64,000 nt of DNA. Source: CAYREX01 sp964423505. GTDB lineage: Bacteria > Fermentibacterota > Fermentibacteria > Fermentibacterales > JCC-6. Under the pieces are notes generated by a model. The model did no database searches and had not been told where the DNA came from. It saw only the letters and a list, made by a program, of their open reading frames with translations. The position numbers and the translations under genes were made by a program. The stretch is taken from the NCBI GenBank assembly GCA_964423505.1, contig CAYREX010000002.1, positions 1 through 64,000 on the forward strand, in the 5' to 3' direction. How positions within the stretch are numbered: the stretch's first letter is position 1; each line of letters starts with the position of its first letter. This document shows positions 30,042 through 37,656 of this stretch, piece after piece.

Positions 30042-31214
30042 TCAGTCCAGCAGCACCACCGGCGCCGACAGGCGCCGCCCCAGGGCCTCCATCACCACCA
30101 CGTAGACCCCGGGAGGGGCCTCCCCCTCCCACTCGAAAGCGCTCCGGCCAGCCGGCAGGGCGGCATCGTGAAGGAGCTCCAGGAGCCTGCCGCGGAGGTC
30201 GTAGACCGCCAGCTCCACCCGGCCGGGCTCCTCGAGTCTGACTACGAGGGAGACGGCCCCCGTGGCCGGGCTCGGCGAGGGGGGCGAGAGCAACGTCCCG
30301 GAAGGGTTGCCGGTCTCCCCCGCGCTCTCGTACTCCTCCCACCGGAAGGTGCTCCTGCTGCTGTTCACCCAGCTCCCTCCGGACCGGGTCCTCGCCACGA
30401 CCATGTTGTTGTTGCCGTGGACGTCGTAGGAGTACTGGTAGTGCATCCAGTCGACCCAGCCGTCCTCCCAGGTCTCGTAGAGCACCTCGGAGAGCCGCCC
30501 GCCCGAGTAGGTGTAGCTGCACAGCAGGGAGCTCTCCCATGCGGAGCCGGACCAGTCGCTCAGGAGGGACTCGCTGAGGAGGTCGCCCTGGTAGGTGTAG
30601 GTGGTGAGGGAGTGGTTCACCCATGAGCTGCCGGACCAGCTCCGGCCGAGCGTCTCCGAGAGCAGCTCCCCCCGGTAGTCGTAGGTGTACAGCCAGGAGT
30701 TCTCCCAGGAGTCGGCGGCGCTCCAGGTCCGGACGAGGGACTCCGTCATGTTGCCCGACTGGTACTCGTAGGTGGTCAGCGTGCTGTTGACCCAGCCGCC
30801 GGACCACGTCTGAGTGAGAACCTGCCGCGGCTCCTCCCCGCCTTCGTAGGTGTAGGTGCTCAGCTGGCGGTCCTGCCAGGACGAGCCGGAGCGCTGCTGG
30901 TAGAGCATGGTCTCCAGCCTCTCCTGGGAGTCGTATCCGTAGACGTAACGGTAGGAGCTCTCCCAGGAGCTGCCGTCCCAGGTCTCGTAGAGGACCTCCG
31001 CGATTCGGTCGTCGTCCTCTCCGACGTAGGTGTACGTCGCCCTGGTGGTGTAGTCCCAGGAGCCGCCGGACCAGCTCTCGTAGGTGGCCTCGGTCATCCG
31101 GTAGGCGCTCCCCGCAGGCGGCTGCGGCGCCGGATACCCCTCCGGCGGAGGCGAGCCGGACGCCGGGCAGGGCGCGGTCAGACCGAGGCAGAGAGCCATC
31201 AGCAGAGGGTGCAT
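30042..31214 (-). CDS. secreted tandem-repeat protein with C-terminal sorting domain
   Basis: Product of 390 residues; the ATG at 31214 has GAGGAG upstream. A signal peptide (MHPLLMALCLGLTAPCPASG) is followed by about nine repeats of roughly 28-31 residues with core Y-x-Y-x-G-x-L-x-E-x-L-x-x-x-WSGSSW. These are rich in Trp, Tyr, Ser and Thr and probably build a beta-solenoid or YD-like structure. A C-terminal FlgD-like domain (LEEPGRVELAVYDLRGRLLELL, GVYVVVMEALG) matches the tail of the C25 peptidase at 16431, pointing to the same export route. A surface or adhesin-like role is inferred. Confidence 0.8.
   Translation of the reverse strand: MHPLLMALCLGLTAPCPASGSPPPEGYPAPQPPAGSAYRMTEATYESWSGGSWDYTTRATYTYVGEDDDRIAEVLYETWDGSSWESSYRYVYGYDSQERLETMLYQQRSGSSWQDRQLSTYTYEGGEEPRQVLTQTWSGGWVNSTLTTYEYQSGNMTESLVRTWSAADSWENSWLYTYDYRGELLSETLGRSWSGSSWVNHSLTTYTYQGDLLSESLLSDWSGSAWESSLLCSYTYSGGRLSEVLYETWEDGWVDWMHYQYSYDVHGNNNMVVARTRSGGSWVNSSRSTFRWEEYESAGETGNPSGTLLSPPSPSPATGAVSLVVRLEEPGRVELAVYDLRGRLLELLHDAALPAGRSAFEWEGEAPPGVYVVVMEALGRRLSAPVVLLD
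30350..31120 (-). repeat. degenerate ~90-bp coding repeats
   Basis: Repeats encode the Tyr/Trp/Ser motif units of the secreted protein. On the minus strand each carries a TACACCTACxxGGGC-like start and a TGGTCCGGCAGCTCCTGG-like end. Units are diverged in third positions, so selection acts on the protein repeat. Confidence 0.7.
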
Positions 31215-31245
31215 CGGGGCTCCTCTCGCGGCCGGGCGGTGCGGG

Positions 31246-31821
31246 TCAGAGCCGGCGGCCCTCCTCGAAGGCCCGTGCGTTGACCTCCAGCGCCTTCGGG
31301 GGGACACGCTCCTCCAGGGCCTTGCTCCAGTTCTCCTCCTCTATGGGGAGGTGGGGGGAGATGGCGCCGAGGAGCACCACGTTGACCACCTTCATGTTGC
31401 CGAGCTCCTCCGCCTTCTCCAGGGCGGGGATGGTCCTGCAGGGGATGCCCCTCTCCTCTATGATGGCATCAACGTCGGGATAGACGGCGGAGCCGGTCTG
31501 GACGGTCATCGGGTTTATCTCCAGGTCGCAGGCGACTATCCTGCCCTCCGGCGCCAGGTAGGGGGCCCACCTGAGGGCCTCCATCTTCTCCATGGCGAGT
31601 ATCATGTCGGCGGCGCCCTTCTCCACCAGGGGGCTGTAGACCTTTTCCCCGAAGCGCACGTGGCTGGAGACGCTCCCCCCCCTCTGGGCCATCCCGTGCA
31701 CCTCGCTCTTCTTGACATCGAATCCCTGGTGCATGGCCGCCGAGCAGAGCACCTCGCTTGCGAGCAGGATTCCCTGCCCGCCGGTGCCGCAGATTATGAC
31801 GTTGAAGGCCTCCTCCATCAT
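31246..31821 (-). CDS. iorB: indolepyruvate:ferredoxin oxidoreductase, beta subunit
   Basis: Product of 191 residues, overlapping iorA by ATGA. Motifs are FNVIICGTGGQGILLASEVL, KKSEVHGMAQRGGSVSSHVRFG and LVEKGAADMILAMEKMEALRW, the gamma-type fold of 2-oxoacid oxidoreductases. With IorA it oxidises aryl or branched 2-oxoacids from amino-acid transamination to acyl-CoA while reducing ferredoxin. It sits downstream of ptb-buk in one direction, which links acyl-CoA formation with ATP generation. Confidence 0.93.
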   Translation of the reverse strand: MMEEAFNVIICGTGGQGILLASEVLCSAAMHQGFDVKKSEVHGMAQRGGSVSSHVRFGEKVYSPLVEKGAADMILAMEKMEALRWAPYLAPEGRIVACDLEINPMTVQTGSAVYPDVDAIIEERGIPCRTIPALEKAEELGNMKVVNVVLLGAISPHLPIEEENWSKALEERVPPKALEVNARAFEEGRRL

Positions 31822-33602
31822 TCCAGTCCCTCCATGTCCTTGGAGAGCGCCCCGACCGGGCATACCTGCACGCAGAGGTTGCAGTTGGGCCAGCAGAGCA
31901 GCCTGCTTATCACCGGTCGGTCGTCCTTCCAGCTTATGGCCGGGCAGCCGAGCTTCATGCACTGGCGGCACGAGATGCACGCGTCCGGGTCCAGCGTCGC
32001 CACGGAGCGGCGGGACGGCCGCGTGGCCATGATGCACGGCCTCCTGGTGATTATCACCGAGAGCTCGTCCCTGGCCATCTCCTCCTCGAAGGCCGCCTTC
32101 ATCTCCTTCAGGTCGTGCGGGTCGACCACCCTGACGTGCGGCACCCCGCAGGAGCGGCAGATCCCCTCGAGATCCAGGACAGGCGCCGGCTCGCCGCTGA
32201 GGGTTCGGCCGGTGGTCGGGTTCTCCTGTCCCCCGGTCATGGCCGTCAGGCTGTTGTCCATTATCATGACCGTGCCCGTACAGCCGTTGTAGACCATGTC
32301 TATGAGGCCCGTTATGCCGGAGTGCACGAAGGTGGACTCTCCTATGGCGGCCACGAGCTTCCCGTAGCCCTCCCTGCCCACGGCCTTCTCCAGCCCGCCG
32401 AGGACGCCTATGGCGGCTCCCATGCAGACGCAGGTCTCGAGCGCGTTGTAGGGCGGCATCAGGCCCAGGGTGTAGCACCCGATGTCGCCGGTGGAGCTGC
32501 CCCCCAGCCTGCTCAGGGTGTAGAAGGCGCCCCTGTGGGGGCAGCCGGGGCACATGGCCGGCGGCCTGGCCGGCAGCTCCACCGGCTCCCAGGTCACCGC
32601 CCTCGTGGTGCCCTTGCACAGCGCCGCGCGGACAAGCTGCGGGTTCAGCTCCCCCTCCGTCGGTATGACGTCCTTGCCGTGTCCGTCGACGAGGAACCGG
32701 GCCCTTGTCCTCTCCTCGAGGTAGGGCTCGCCCTCCTCGACGAAGACTACCTCGTCCACCATGCCAATGAATCGCTCTATGAGGTTCCAGGGCAACGGGT
32801 TGCTCATCCCTATCTTCAGGACGTGCGCCCGGGGGTGGACCTCCTTCACGTACTGGTAGGAGATACCGCTGGTTATCACCCCGACGGGGCCCTCCCCCTC
32901 CTCGATGCGGTTCAGGGGGCTCTCCGAGCCCCAGGCCTCCAGGTCGCGGAGGCGCCTGTTCACCCTGGGGTGCATCTTCCGGGCGTTTATCGGTATGGGC
33001 ACGCGCTTGGCTATGTCGGCCTCGTAGCCCTTGACCGGGACCTCCCTGCGGGGCCCGACATTCACGATGCTCTTGGAGTGGCAGATCCTCGTGGTCATCC
33101 TGAGCAGGACGGGAGTGTCGAAGTCCTCCGATATCCTCATACCCTCGATGACCATGTCCCGGCACTCCTGGCTGTCAGAGGGCTCCAGCACAACAACCTT
33201 GGCGGCCCTGCCCATCAGCCGGTTGTCCTGCTCGTTCTGGGAGGAGTGCATCCCCGGGTCGTCCGCCGAGACTATGACCACCCCGCCGGTCGTGCCGATG
33301 TAGCTCAGCGTGAACAGCGGGTCCGCCGCCACGTTGAGCCCGACGTGCTTCATGGCGGCCAGGCACCTGGCCCCCCCGAAGGAGGCGCCGGCCACAACCT
33401 CCAGGGCGACCTTCTCGTTCGGCGCCCACTGGGAATCTATGTCCGGGTACTCCTCGCCTATGGCCTCCAGGATCTCGGTGGAGGGCGTCCCCGGGTAGGC
33501 AGATGCGAAGTGCACGCCGGCCTCCCAGGCCCCCCTGGCCACCGCCTCGTTCCCGGAAAGGAGGAGCTCTCCCTCCGTGACCGCGTCCAGCCTGTTCGTC
33601 AT
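31818..33602 (-). CDS. iorA: indolepyruvate:ferredoxin oxidoreductase, alpha subunit
   Basis: Product of 594 residues from the ATG at 33602; a longer open frame runs back into buk. The N-domain begins LLSGNEAVARGAWEAGVHFASAYPGTPSTEI, a typical alpha start. The TPP-binding part has CPGCPHRGAFYTL, GDIGCYTLGLMPPYNALETCVCMGA and VMIMDNSLTAMTGGQENPTTG. The C-terminal ferredoxin domain has two Cys clusters (ACISCRQCMKLGCP and CNLCVQVCP) for 4Fe-4S clusters. Length fits (about 590-620). The 40-base gap to buk suggests one transcript from the ptb promoter. Confidence 0.95.
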   Translation of the reverse strand: MTNRLDAVTEGELLLSGNEAVARGAWEAGVHFASAYPGTPSTEILEAIGEEYPDIDSQWAPNEKVALEVVAGASFGGARCLAAMKHVGLNVAADPLFTLSYIGTTGGVVIVSADDPGMHSSQNEQDNRLMGRAAKVVVLEPSDSQECRDMVIEGMRISEDFDTPVLLRMTTRICHSKSIVNVGPRREVPVKGYEADIAKRVPIPINARKMHPRVNRRLRDLEAWGSESPLNRIEEGEGPVGVITSGISYQYVKEVHPRAHVLKIGMSNPLPWNLIERFIGMVDEVVFVEEGEPYLEERTRARFLVDGHGKDVIPTEGELNPQLVRAALCKGTTRAVTWEPVELPARPPAMCPGCPHRGAFYTLSRLGGSSTGDIGCYTLGLMPPYNALETCVCMGAAIGVLGGLEKAVGREGYGKLVAAIGESTFVHSGITGLIDMVYNGCTGTVMIMDNSLTAMTGGQENPTTGRTLSGEPAPVLDLEGICRSCGVPHVRVVDPHDLKEMKAAFEEEMARDELSVIITRRPCIMATRPSRRSVATLDPDACISCRQCMKLGCPAISWKDDRPVISRLLCWPNCNLCVQVCPVGALSKDMEGLE

Positions 33603-33643
33603 CCGATCACTGTCCTCTCCTGAGGTCTCGACCGCGGACCGGT

Positions 33644-34726
33644 CTACTCGTAGACACGTTCCGGCTCCACGCCGTCGAGCACGCGGAGGACGCCCCTGAC
33701 GAGCGCCTCCATCTCCTGCTCGCCCGGGAAGACCAGTATCTCCCCGAGGAAGGATATCCTCTCGCTCAAGGTCGCCACCATCCAGTCGTTGTGGGCTATG
33801 CCGCCGGTTATCACCAGGGCGTCCACGTCTCCCTTCAGGGTGGTGGCCATGGCCCCCGCCTCCTTGGCTATCTGGTAGGCCATACCCCGCAGGGCGAGGT
33901 CGCATTCGTCCTCCCCATTCTCAGCCCTCTCCCTGGCCTGCCCCACGTGGTCGGTCCCGGTATATGCCACCAGGCCGCCCCGCTTGAGCAGCATGCCCTT
34001 CAGCTCCCTCCATGCGTAGTCCCCGGAGGCGCACAGCCGGGCCAGCCCGGTGGTCGGGAGCGCCCCCGTCCTGGTGGGGCTGAATGGTCCGCCGTCGTTG
34101 GCATGGCTCGTGTCTATCATCCTGCCGCGGCGCAACGGGTTGACGGAGATGCCGCTGCCGAGGTGGAGGACGACCAGGTTCAGCTCGGAGAGGCTCCTGC
34201 CCAGCCTCTCCGCGGCCTTGTAGGCCACCATCCTGATGTTCAGCGCGTGGCTCAGGCTCACCCTGGGCAGCTCCGGGAGGCCGGAGAGCCTTGCCTCGGG
34301 CACCATCTCGTCCACGCATACGGGGTCCACGATGTATGCGGGGAGCCCCGCCTCCTCCGCTATGTCCCAGGCAATGAGGGCACCCAGGTTGGAGGGGTGG
34401 TCCGCCTGCAGGGTGGAGCCGTCGTGTATGTCCTCCACGAGCTTCCCGTTGACCCTGTAGGTCCCGCTGGAGAGAGGCTTGAAGGCTCCTCCCCTGCCGA
34501 CGACCGCGGTGAGCTCCGCGAGGGGCACACCGTGTCGGGCCAGCTCCTCGAGGACCAGGTCCCTCCGGTAGCCGTGCTGGTCGAAGGTGGTTTCGAAGCG
34601 GGCCAGCTCACCGGTGTCGTGCCTTATGCTCTCCTCGAAGACCGGCTCGTCCTCGCGGTAGAGCGCCGACTTCGTGGAGGTCCCGCCGGGGTTCACCGCC
34701 AGGATGAGCCTTCCCTCACCGCCCAT
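33644..34726 (-). CDS. buk: butyrate kinase
   Basis: Product of 360 residues, ASKHA fold. Motifs are ILAVNPGGTSTKSALY, GRGGAFKPLSSGTYRV, HPSNLGALIA, LNLVVLHLGSGISVNPLRRGRMIDTSHANDGGPFSPTRTG and ALVITGGIAHN. It makes ATP and the free acid from butyryl- or branched-acyl-phosphate. It overlaps ptb by 11 bases. With iorAB downstream, a branched-chain or aromatic acyl substrate is as likely as butyrate; the sequence cannot separate these. Confidence 0.95.
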   Translation of the reverse strand: MGGEGRLILAVNPGGTSTKSALYREDEPVFEESIRHDTGELARFETTFDQHGYRRDLVLEELARHGVPLAELTAVVGRGGAFKPLSSGTYRVNGKLVEDIHDGSTLQADHPSNLGALIAWDIAEEAGLPAYIVDPVCVDEMVPEARLSGLPELPRVSLSHALNIRMVAYKAAERLGRSLSELNLVVLHLGSGISVNPLRRGRMIDTSHANDGGPFSPTRTGALPTTGLARLCASGDYAWRELKGMLLKRGGLVAYTGTDHVGQARERAENGEDECDLALRGMAYQIAKEAGAMATTLKGDVDALVITGGIAHNDWMVATLSERISFLGEILVFPGEQEMEALVRGVLRVLDGVEPERVYE

Positions 34727-35675
34727 TCCCGGCCTCCGCCACCACGACGCCCAGGGCCAGCGAGTTCAGCTTGCCCACCGCCTTGTCGGAGCGGGAGAGC
34801 ATCACCACCGGAGCGGCCGCGCCGGCTATCAGCCCTCCGACCTGCGCGTCCGTCATGTACATGAAGGCTTTGGCGAAGATGTTCCCGGCGGCTATGTCCG
34901 GCGCGATGAGGACGTCGGCCCTGCCGGCGACCGGCCCGGCCATCCGCTTTATCTCCGCCGCCTCGGGGTCCATGGCCCCGTCAACGGCCATCGGCCCGTC
35001 CACCAGCACCCCCTCCACTCCCCTGCGGGCCGCATCGGCGAAGAGGAGGGTCTCCGGCATCTTCTCGTTCTCGACCTCTATGGCGGCCAGGAGGGCCACC
35101 CGGGGCTCGGGCGTGCCGAGCGCGCGGACGACCCCGGCGGCGTTCTGGATTATCTGGGGCAGGGTCTCGGCGTCCGGCTTTATGTTCATGCCGCCGTCGG
35201 AGATGGCCACCAGCCTGTCCTGACGGGGGACGTGCACCACCGCGACGTGGCTGAGGATGCGCCCGGTCCTGAGGCCCACCTCCTCGTCGAGCACCGCGCC
35301 GAGGAAGACCGATGTCTTCAGCAGACCCTTCATCAGGATTCCCGCCTCGCCGGAGCTGACCATCCGGACGGCCTCCCTTGCCGCCTCGTGCTGGTCATCG
35401 ACGTCGAGGAGCTCTATGTCCGGAGGGAGCCGGAGGTCCAGCTCCTCGAGAGTCTCCTCCAAGCCGGCCCTCGGCCCGAGGATGACGGCCGAGGCGAGGC
35501 CCTCCTCCGCAGCGGTCGCCAGGGCCCGCACCGAGGCCGGGTCGTGTCCCATGGGGACCGCCACCCTGGCGCCGCTCACCCCCCGGGCCGCCTTCCTTAT
35601 CTCCTCGAAGCTGTCGTACAAGCCGCACCTCCCGCCGTCTTCCGCACGAATGCCTCTTCCGGGTTCCCGGCTCAT
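34716..35675 (-). CDS. ptb: phosphate butyryltransferase (phosphotransacylase)
   Basis: Product of 319 residues from the ATG at 35675, with GGGAGG five bases away. The pattern RVAVPMGHDPASVRAL, GILMKGLLKTSVFLGAVLDEEVGL, LSHVAVVHVP, LVAISDGGMNIKPD and DVLIAPDIAAGNIFAKAFMYM is that of Ptb (also Pta-like). It converts acyl-CoA plus Pi to acyl-phosphate for Buk. It is the first gene of ptb-buk-iorA-iorB behind a good promoter. Confidence 0.94.
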   Translation of the reverse strand: MSREPGRGIRAEDGGRCGLYDSFEEIRKAARGVSGARVAVPMGHDPASVRALATAAEEGLASAVILGPRAGLEETLEELDLRLPPDIELLDVDDQHEAAREAVRMVSSGEAGILMKGLLKTSVFLGAVLDEEVGLRTGRILSHVAVVHVPRQDRLVAISDGGMNIKPDAETLPQIIQNAAGVVRALGTPEPRVALLAAIEVENEKMPETLLFADAARRGVEGVLVDGPMAVDGAMDPEAAEIKRMAGPVAGRADVLIAPDIAAGNIFAKAFMYMTDAQVGGLIAGAAAPVVMLSRSDKAVGKLNSLALGVVVAEAGNGR

Positions 35676-35699
35676 GGACCTCCCTGAGTCAGGTTTTGT

Positions 35700-35728
35700 A
35701 TTATGTGACCCATCCGACCGGCCACCAA
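35700..35728 (-). promoter_or_regulatory. promoter of ptb-buk-ior operon
   Basis: On the minus strand TTGGTG (35728-35723), a 17-base spacer and CATAAT (35705-35700), one mismatch from TATAAT. The start lies about 18 bases before the ptb ATG. Confidence 0.55.
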
Positions 35729-35750
35729 GGCCGCCTCCCCGGAGGGAGTC

Positions 35751-36473
35751 ATGGAGGGAGCGATGGGCGACACGCACGACGCCGCGGAGCTCTGGAAGCG
35801 CGCCGAGCTGCTCCTGTTCGACTTCGACGGCGTCCTGGCGGACAGCGAGCCGCTCTACAGGCGCTCCTGGAACGAGGCCCTCGAGCCCTGGGGACACGTC
35901 ATCCCGGAGGAGGACTACTGGGAGCACTGGTCCTCGAGGGGCGAGGGGCTCGCCGGCGAGATAGCCAGGAAGGGGCTGGAGGGCATCGACGAAGGGCTGG
36001 CCGGCAGGAGGCAGTCGGAGGCGTACGCCAGGCTCTGCCGGGAGGGGCGGGTGCCCCTCTTCGAGGGGGCGGCGGTGCTGCTCCGCAGGCTCTCCGGCGG
36101 CTCGGAGCCGGGCTGCAGGCCCTTCTGTATCGCGTCGAACACCGACTCCGGACTGGTCAGGGTGGTCCTGGAGGCCGGCGGGGCGCCTGTCCCGCCGATA
36201 GTCGGAGGGGAGGGCCTGCCGCGGAAGCCGGCACCCGACATCTTCCTGGAGGCCGCCGGGAGGATGGGAGCGGACCCGCGGTCGACCCTGGTTCTGGAGG
36301 ACTCCCTGAAGGGGGCCCTGGCCGCCGGTAAGGGCGGCTTCCGGTGCGTGCTCGTGAGAAACGGGCTGAACGGTGGGATGGACATCCCCTGCGAGGCAGA
36401 GGTAGATGGAACCGAAGGCATGCTTGGGGTCATGGACCTCCTGCAGGCCGGAGAAGGGAGGGCGGATGCTTGA
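35751..36473 (+). CDS. HAD-superfamily phosphatase (CbbY/PGMB-like)
   Basis: Product of 240 residues. The nucleophile motif LLFDFDGVLADSEP has Asp24 and Asp26. The helical cap is at about 35-105. Motif II is around CIASNTDSG, the motif III Lys is in RKPAPDIFLEAA, and motif IV is VLEDSLKGALAA. This is the beta-phosphoglucomutase/GPH/YniC-type subfamily; the substrate is unknown. Two ATGs (35751 and 35763) both have GGAGGG upstream. It overlaps the next gene by eight bases. Confidence 0.9.
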   Translation: MEGAMGDTHDAAELWKRAELLLFDFDGVLADSEPLYRRSWNEALEPWGHVIPEEDYWEHWSSRGEGLAGEIARKGLEGIDEGLAGRRQSEAYARLCREGRVPLFEGAAVLLRRLSGGSEPGCRPFCIASNTDSGLVRVVLEAGGAPVPPIVGGEGLPRKPAPDIFLEAAGRMGADPRSTLVLEDSLKGALAAGKGGFRCVLVRNGLNGGMDIPCEAEVDGTEGMLGVMDLLQAGEGRADA

Positions 36474-37038
36474 GCTGCTTGGAAGGGACCCGACCAGCTG
36501 GTCCTTCGTATTCCTGCTGGTAGGGCTGCTGTTCTGCTTCATGGGCCGGAAGATAATGCCGGTCCTGCTGGTGCTCATCGGCTTCGGAATAGGCTACACC
36601 TGGGGGTCGGTACCGCTGTCGGACCTCTTCGGCGCGGAGGCGTGGGTGCCCTGGGTTGCCGGTGCGCTCTGCGCGGTGCTGGCAGTGGTGCTGTGGAAGC
36701 TCTCCGTATTCTTCGCCGGTTCGGTCATCGGGCTCTACCTCTCCCGGTCGGTCTTCCCGGAGCTCGCGGACCTCGCGCACGCCGCCATCGCACTCGGCTT
36801 CGGCGTGCTGGTGGCCCTCTTCCGCAAGCCCATCATCTGCTTCTTCACCGCCCTGGCCGGCGCTCACACGATAGGGCTGTCGCTGGCCACGCTGGCCGGC
36901 TCCCTGGGGCTCATCGAAACCGTCGGGCTCGTGGCCGAGCAGTCCGCCGGCAACCTGCCCAACATCATCAGGTGGACTGCCACGGCGCTGTTCACGATCC
37001 TCGGTTACCTCTTCCAGATGAGGAAGCTGGAGGACTGA
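36466..37038 (+). CDS. polytopic membrane protein (DUF4203/TMEM198-like)
   Basis: Product of 190 residues from the ATG at 36466. About seven TM segments are visible with short loops, Gly-rich helices (LLVLIGFGIGYTWG, GFGVLVALFRKPIICFFTALAGA) and a short charged C-terminus (FQMRKLED). The helix spacing and the central FRKP turn resemble DUF4203/TMEM198 proteins; function is unknown. It is coupled to the HAD gene by overlap. Confidence 0.65.
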   Translation: MLELLGRDPTSWSFVFLLVGLLFCFMGRKIMPVLLVLIGFGIGYTWGSVPLSDLFGAEAWVPWVAGALCAVLAVVLWKLSVFFAGSVIGLYLSRSVFPELADLAHAAIALGFGVLVALFRKPIICFFTALAGAHTIGLSLATLAGSLGLIETVGLVAEQSAGNLPNIIRWTATALFTILGYLFQMRKLED

Positions 37039-37050
37039 CCCGAGCTGTAC

Positions 37051-37075
37051 CCGGGCGGGGACGCCCGGTATATTA
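37051..37075 (+). terminator. hairpin after membrane protein gene
   Basis: CCGGGCG/CGCCCGG, a 7-bp perfect stem with loop GGGA, followed by TATATTA. It is weakly terminator-like. The TATATT could also be a -10 element for the next gene. Confidence 0.45.
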
Positions 37076-37112
37076 CGCGCCGCCGCGTCCCCGCCCCCAA
37101 CCTGGAGGAACC

Positions 37113-37643
37113 TTGCAGTCCAGACTGGTAGACTACGCCCTGGTAGCCCTCGTCATAGTGGTGATAGTGGGGCTGTTCCGGCTCTCGCGCTACCTGCTCA
37201 ACACGCTGCTCGACAGGATATCGGAGAGGGATGGCGGCCTCACCGCCGACCGGGTGCTCAGGCTGGGGCTGCGCGTGCTCCTGGTCGGGCTTCTCGGTCT
37301 GCCCTTCGTTACGTCGCTCCTCGCCTTCGCGGACCCGCTCAGGCTGCCCGGGGGCATGCCGCTCCACCTCGCAATGGTGGCGGTGAGCGTGGTGCTCTTC
37401 AGCATCGCCGAGGACAGCTTCAGGATATTCAGGGGTTATCCCAGGGACGAGAGGTGGACCGTAGGCAGGCACATGGCGGCCGCCGCCCCCTTCCTCGTCG
37501 GTTTCTGGCTCGTCGGCTGTCTCTTCCTCAGCCCGCTCTTCTACTCGGGGCTGACCGTCATAATCGCCCTCTTCTACCTCTTCGCCCTCTCATGCAGGCC
37601 CGGGCCCTCCGAGACCGGGATGGAGGAAGACCCTGCCGACTGA
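37113..37643 (+). CDS. polytopic membrane protein, unknown
   Basis: Product of 176 residues from a TTG at 37113 with GGAGGAACC upstream. Four to five TM helices (about 7-24, 52-75, 82-97, 122-140, 143-162) are separated by charged loops (LDRISERDGGLTADR, RGYPRDERWTVGRH). No conserved catalytic motif is seen and no family is recognised. Its 3' end overlaps the probable ribosome-binding site and start of the following glycosyltransferase fusion, so the two are likely cotranslated. Confidence 0.6.
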   Translation: MQSRLVDYALVALVIVVIVGLFRLSRYLLNTLLDRISERDGGLTADRVLRLGLRVLLVGLLGLPFVTSLLAFADPLRLPGGMPLHLAMVAVSVVLFSIAEDSFRIFRGYPRDERWTVGRHMAAAAPFLVGFWLVGCLFLSPLFYSGLTVIIALFYLFALSCRPGPSETGMEEDPAD

Positions 37644-37656
37644 CCGTCCGGTCAAG

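Noticed and set aside
28260..31214. RiPP precursor peptide next to the radical SAM gene
   Set aside because: No small, Cys/Gly-rich open frame with a ribosome-binding site is present; gaps are under 60 bases.
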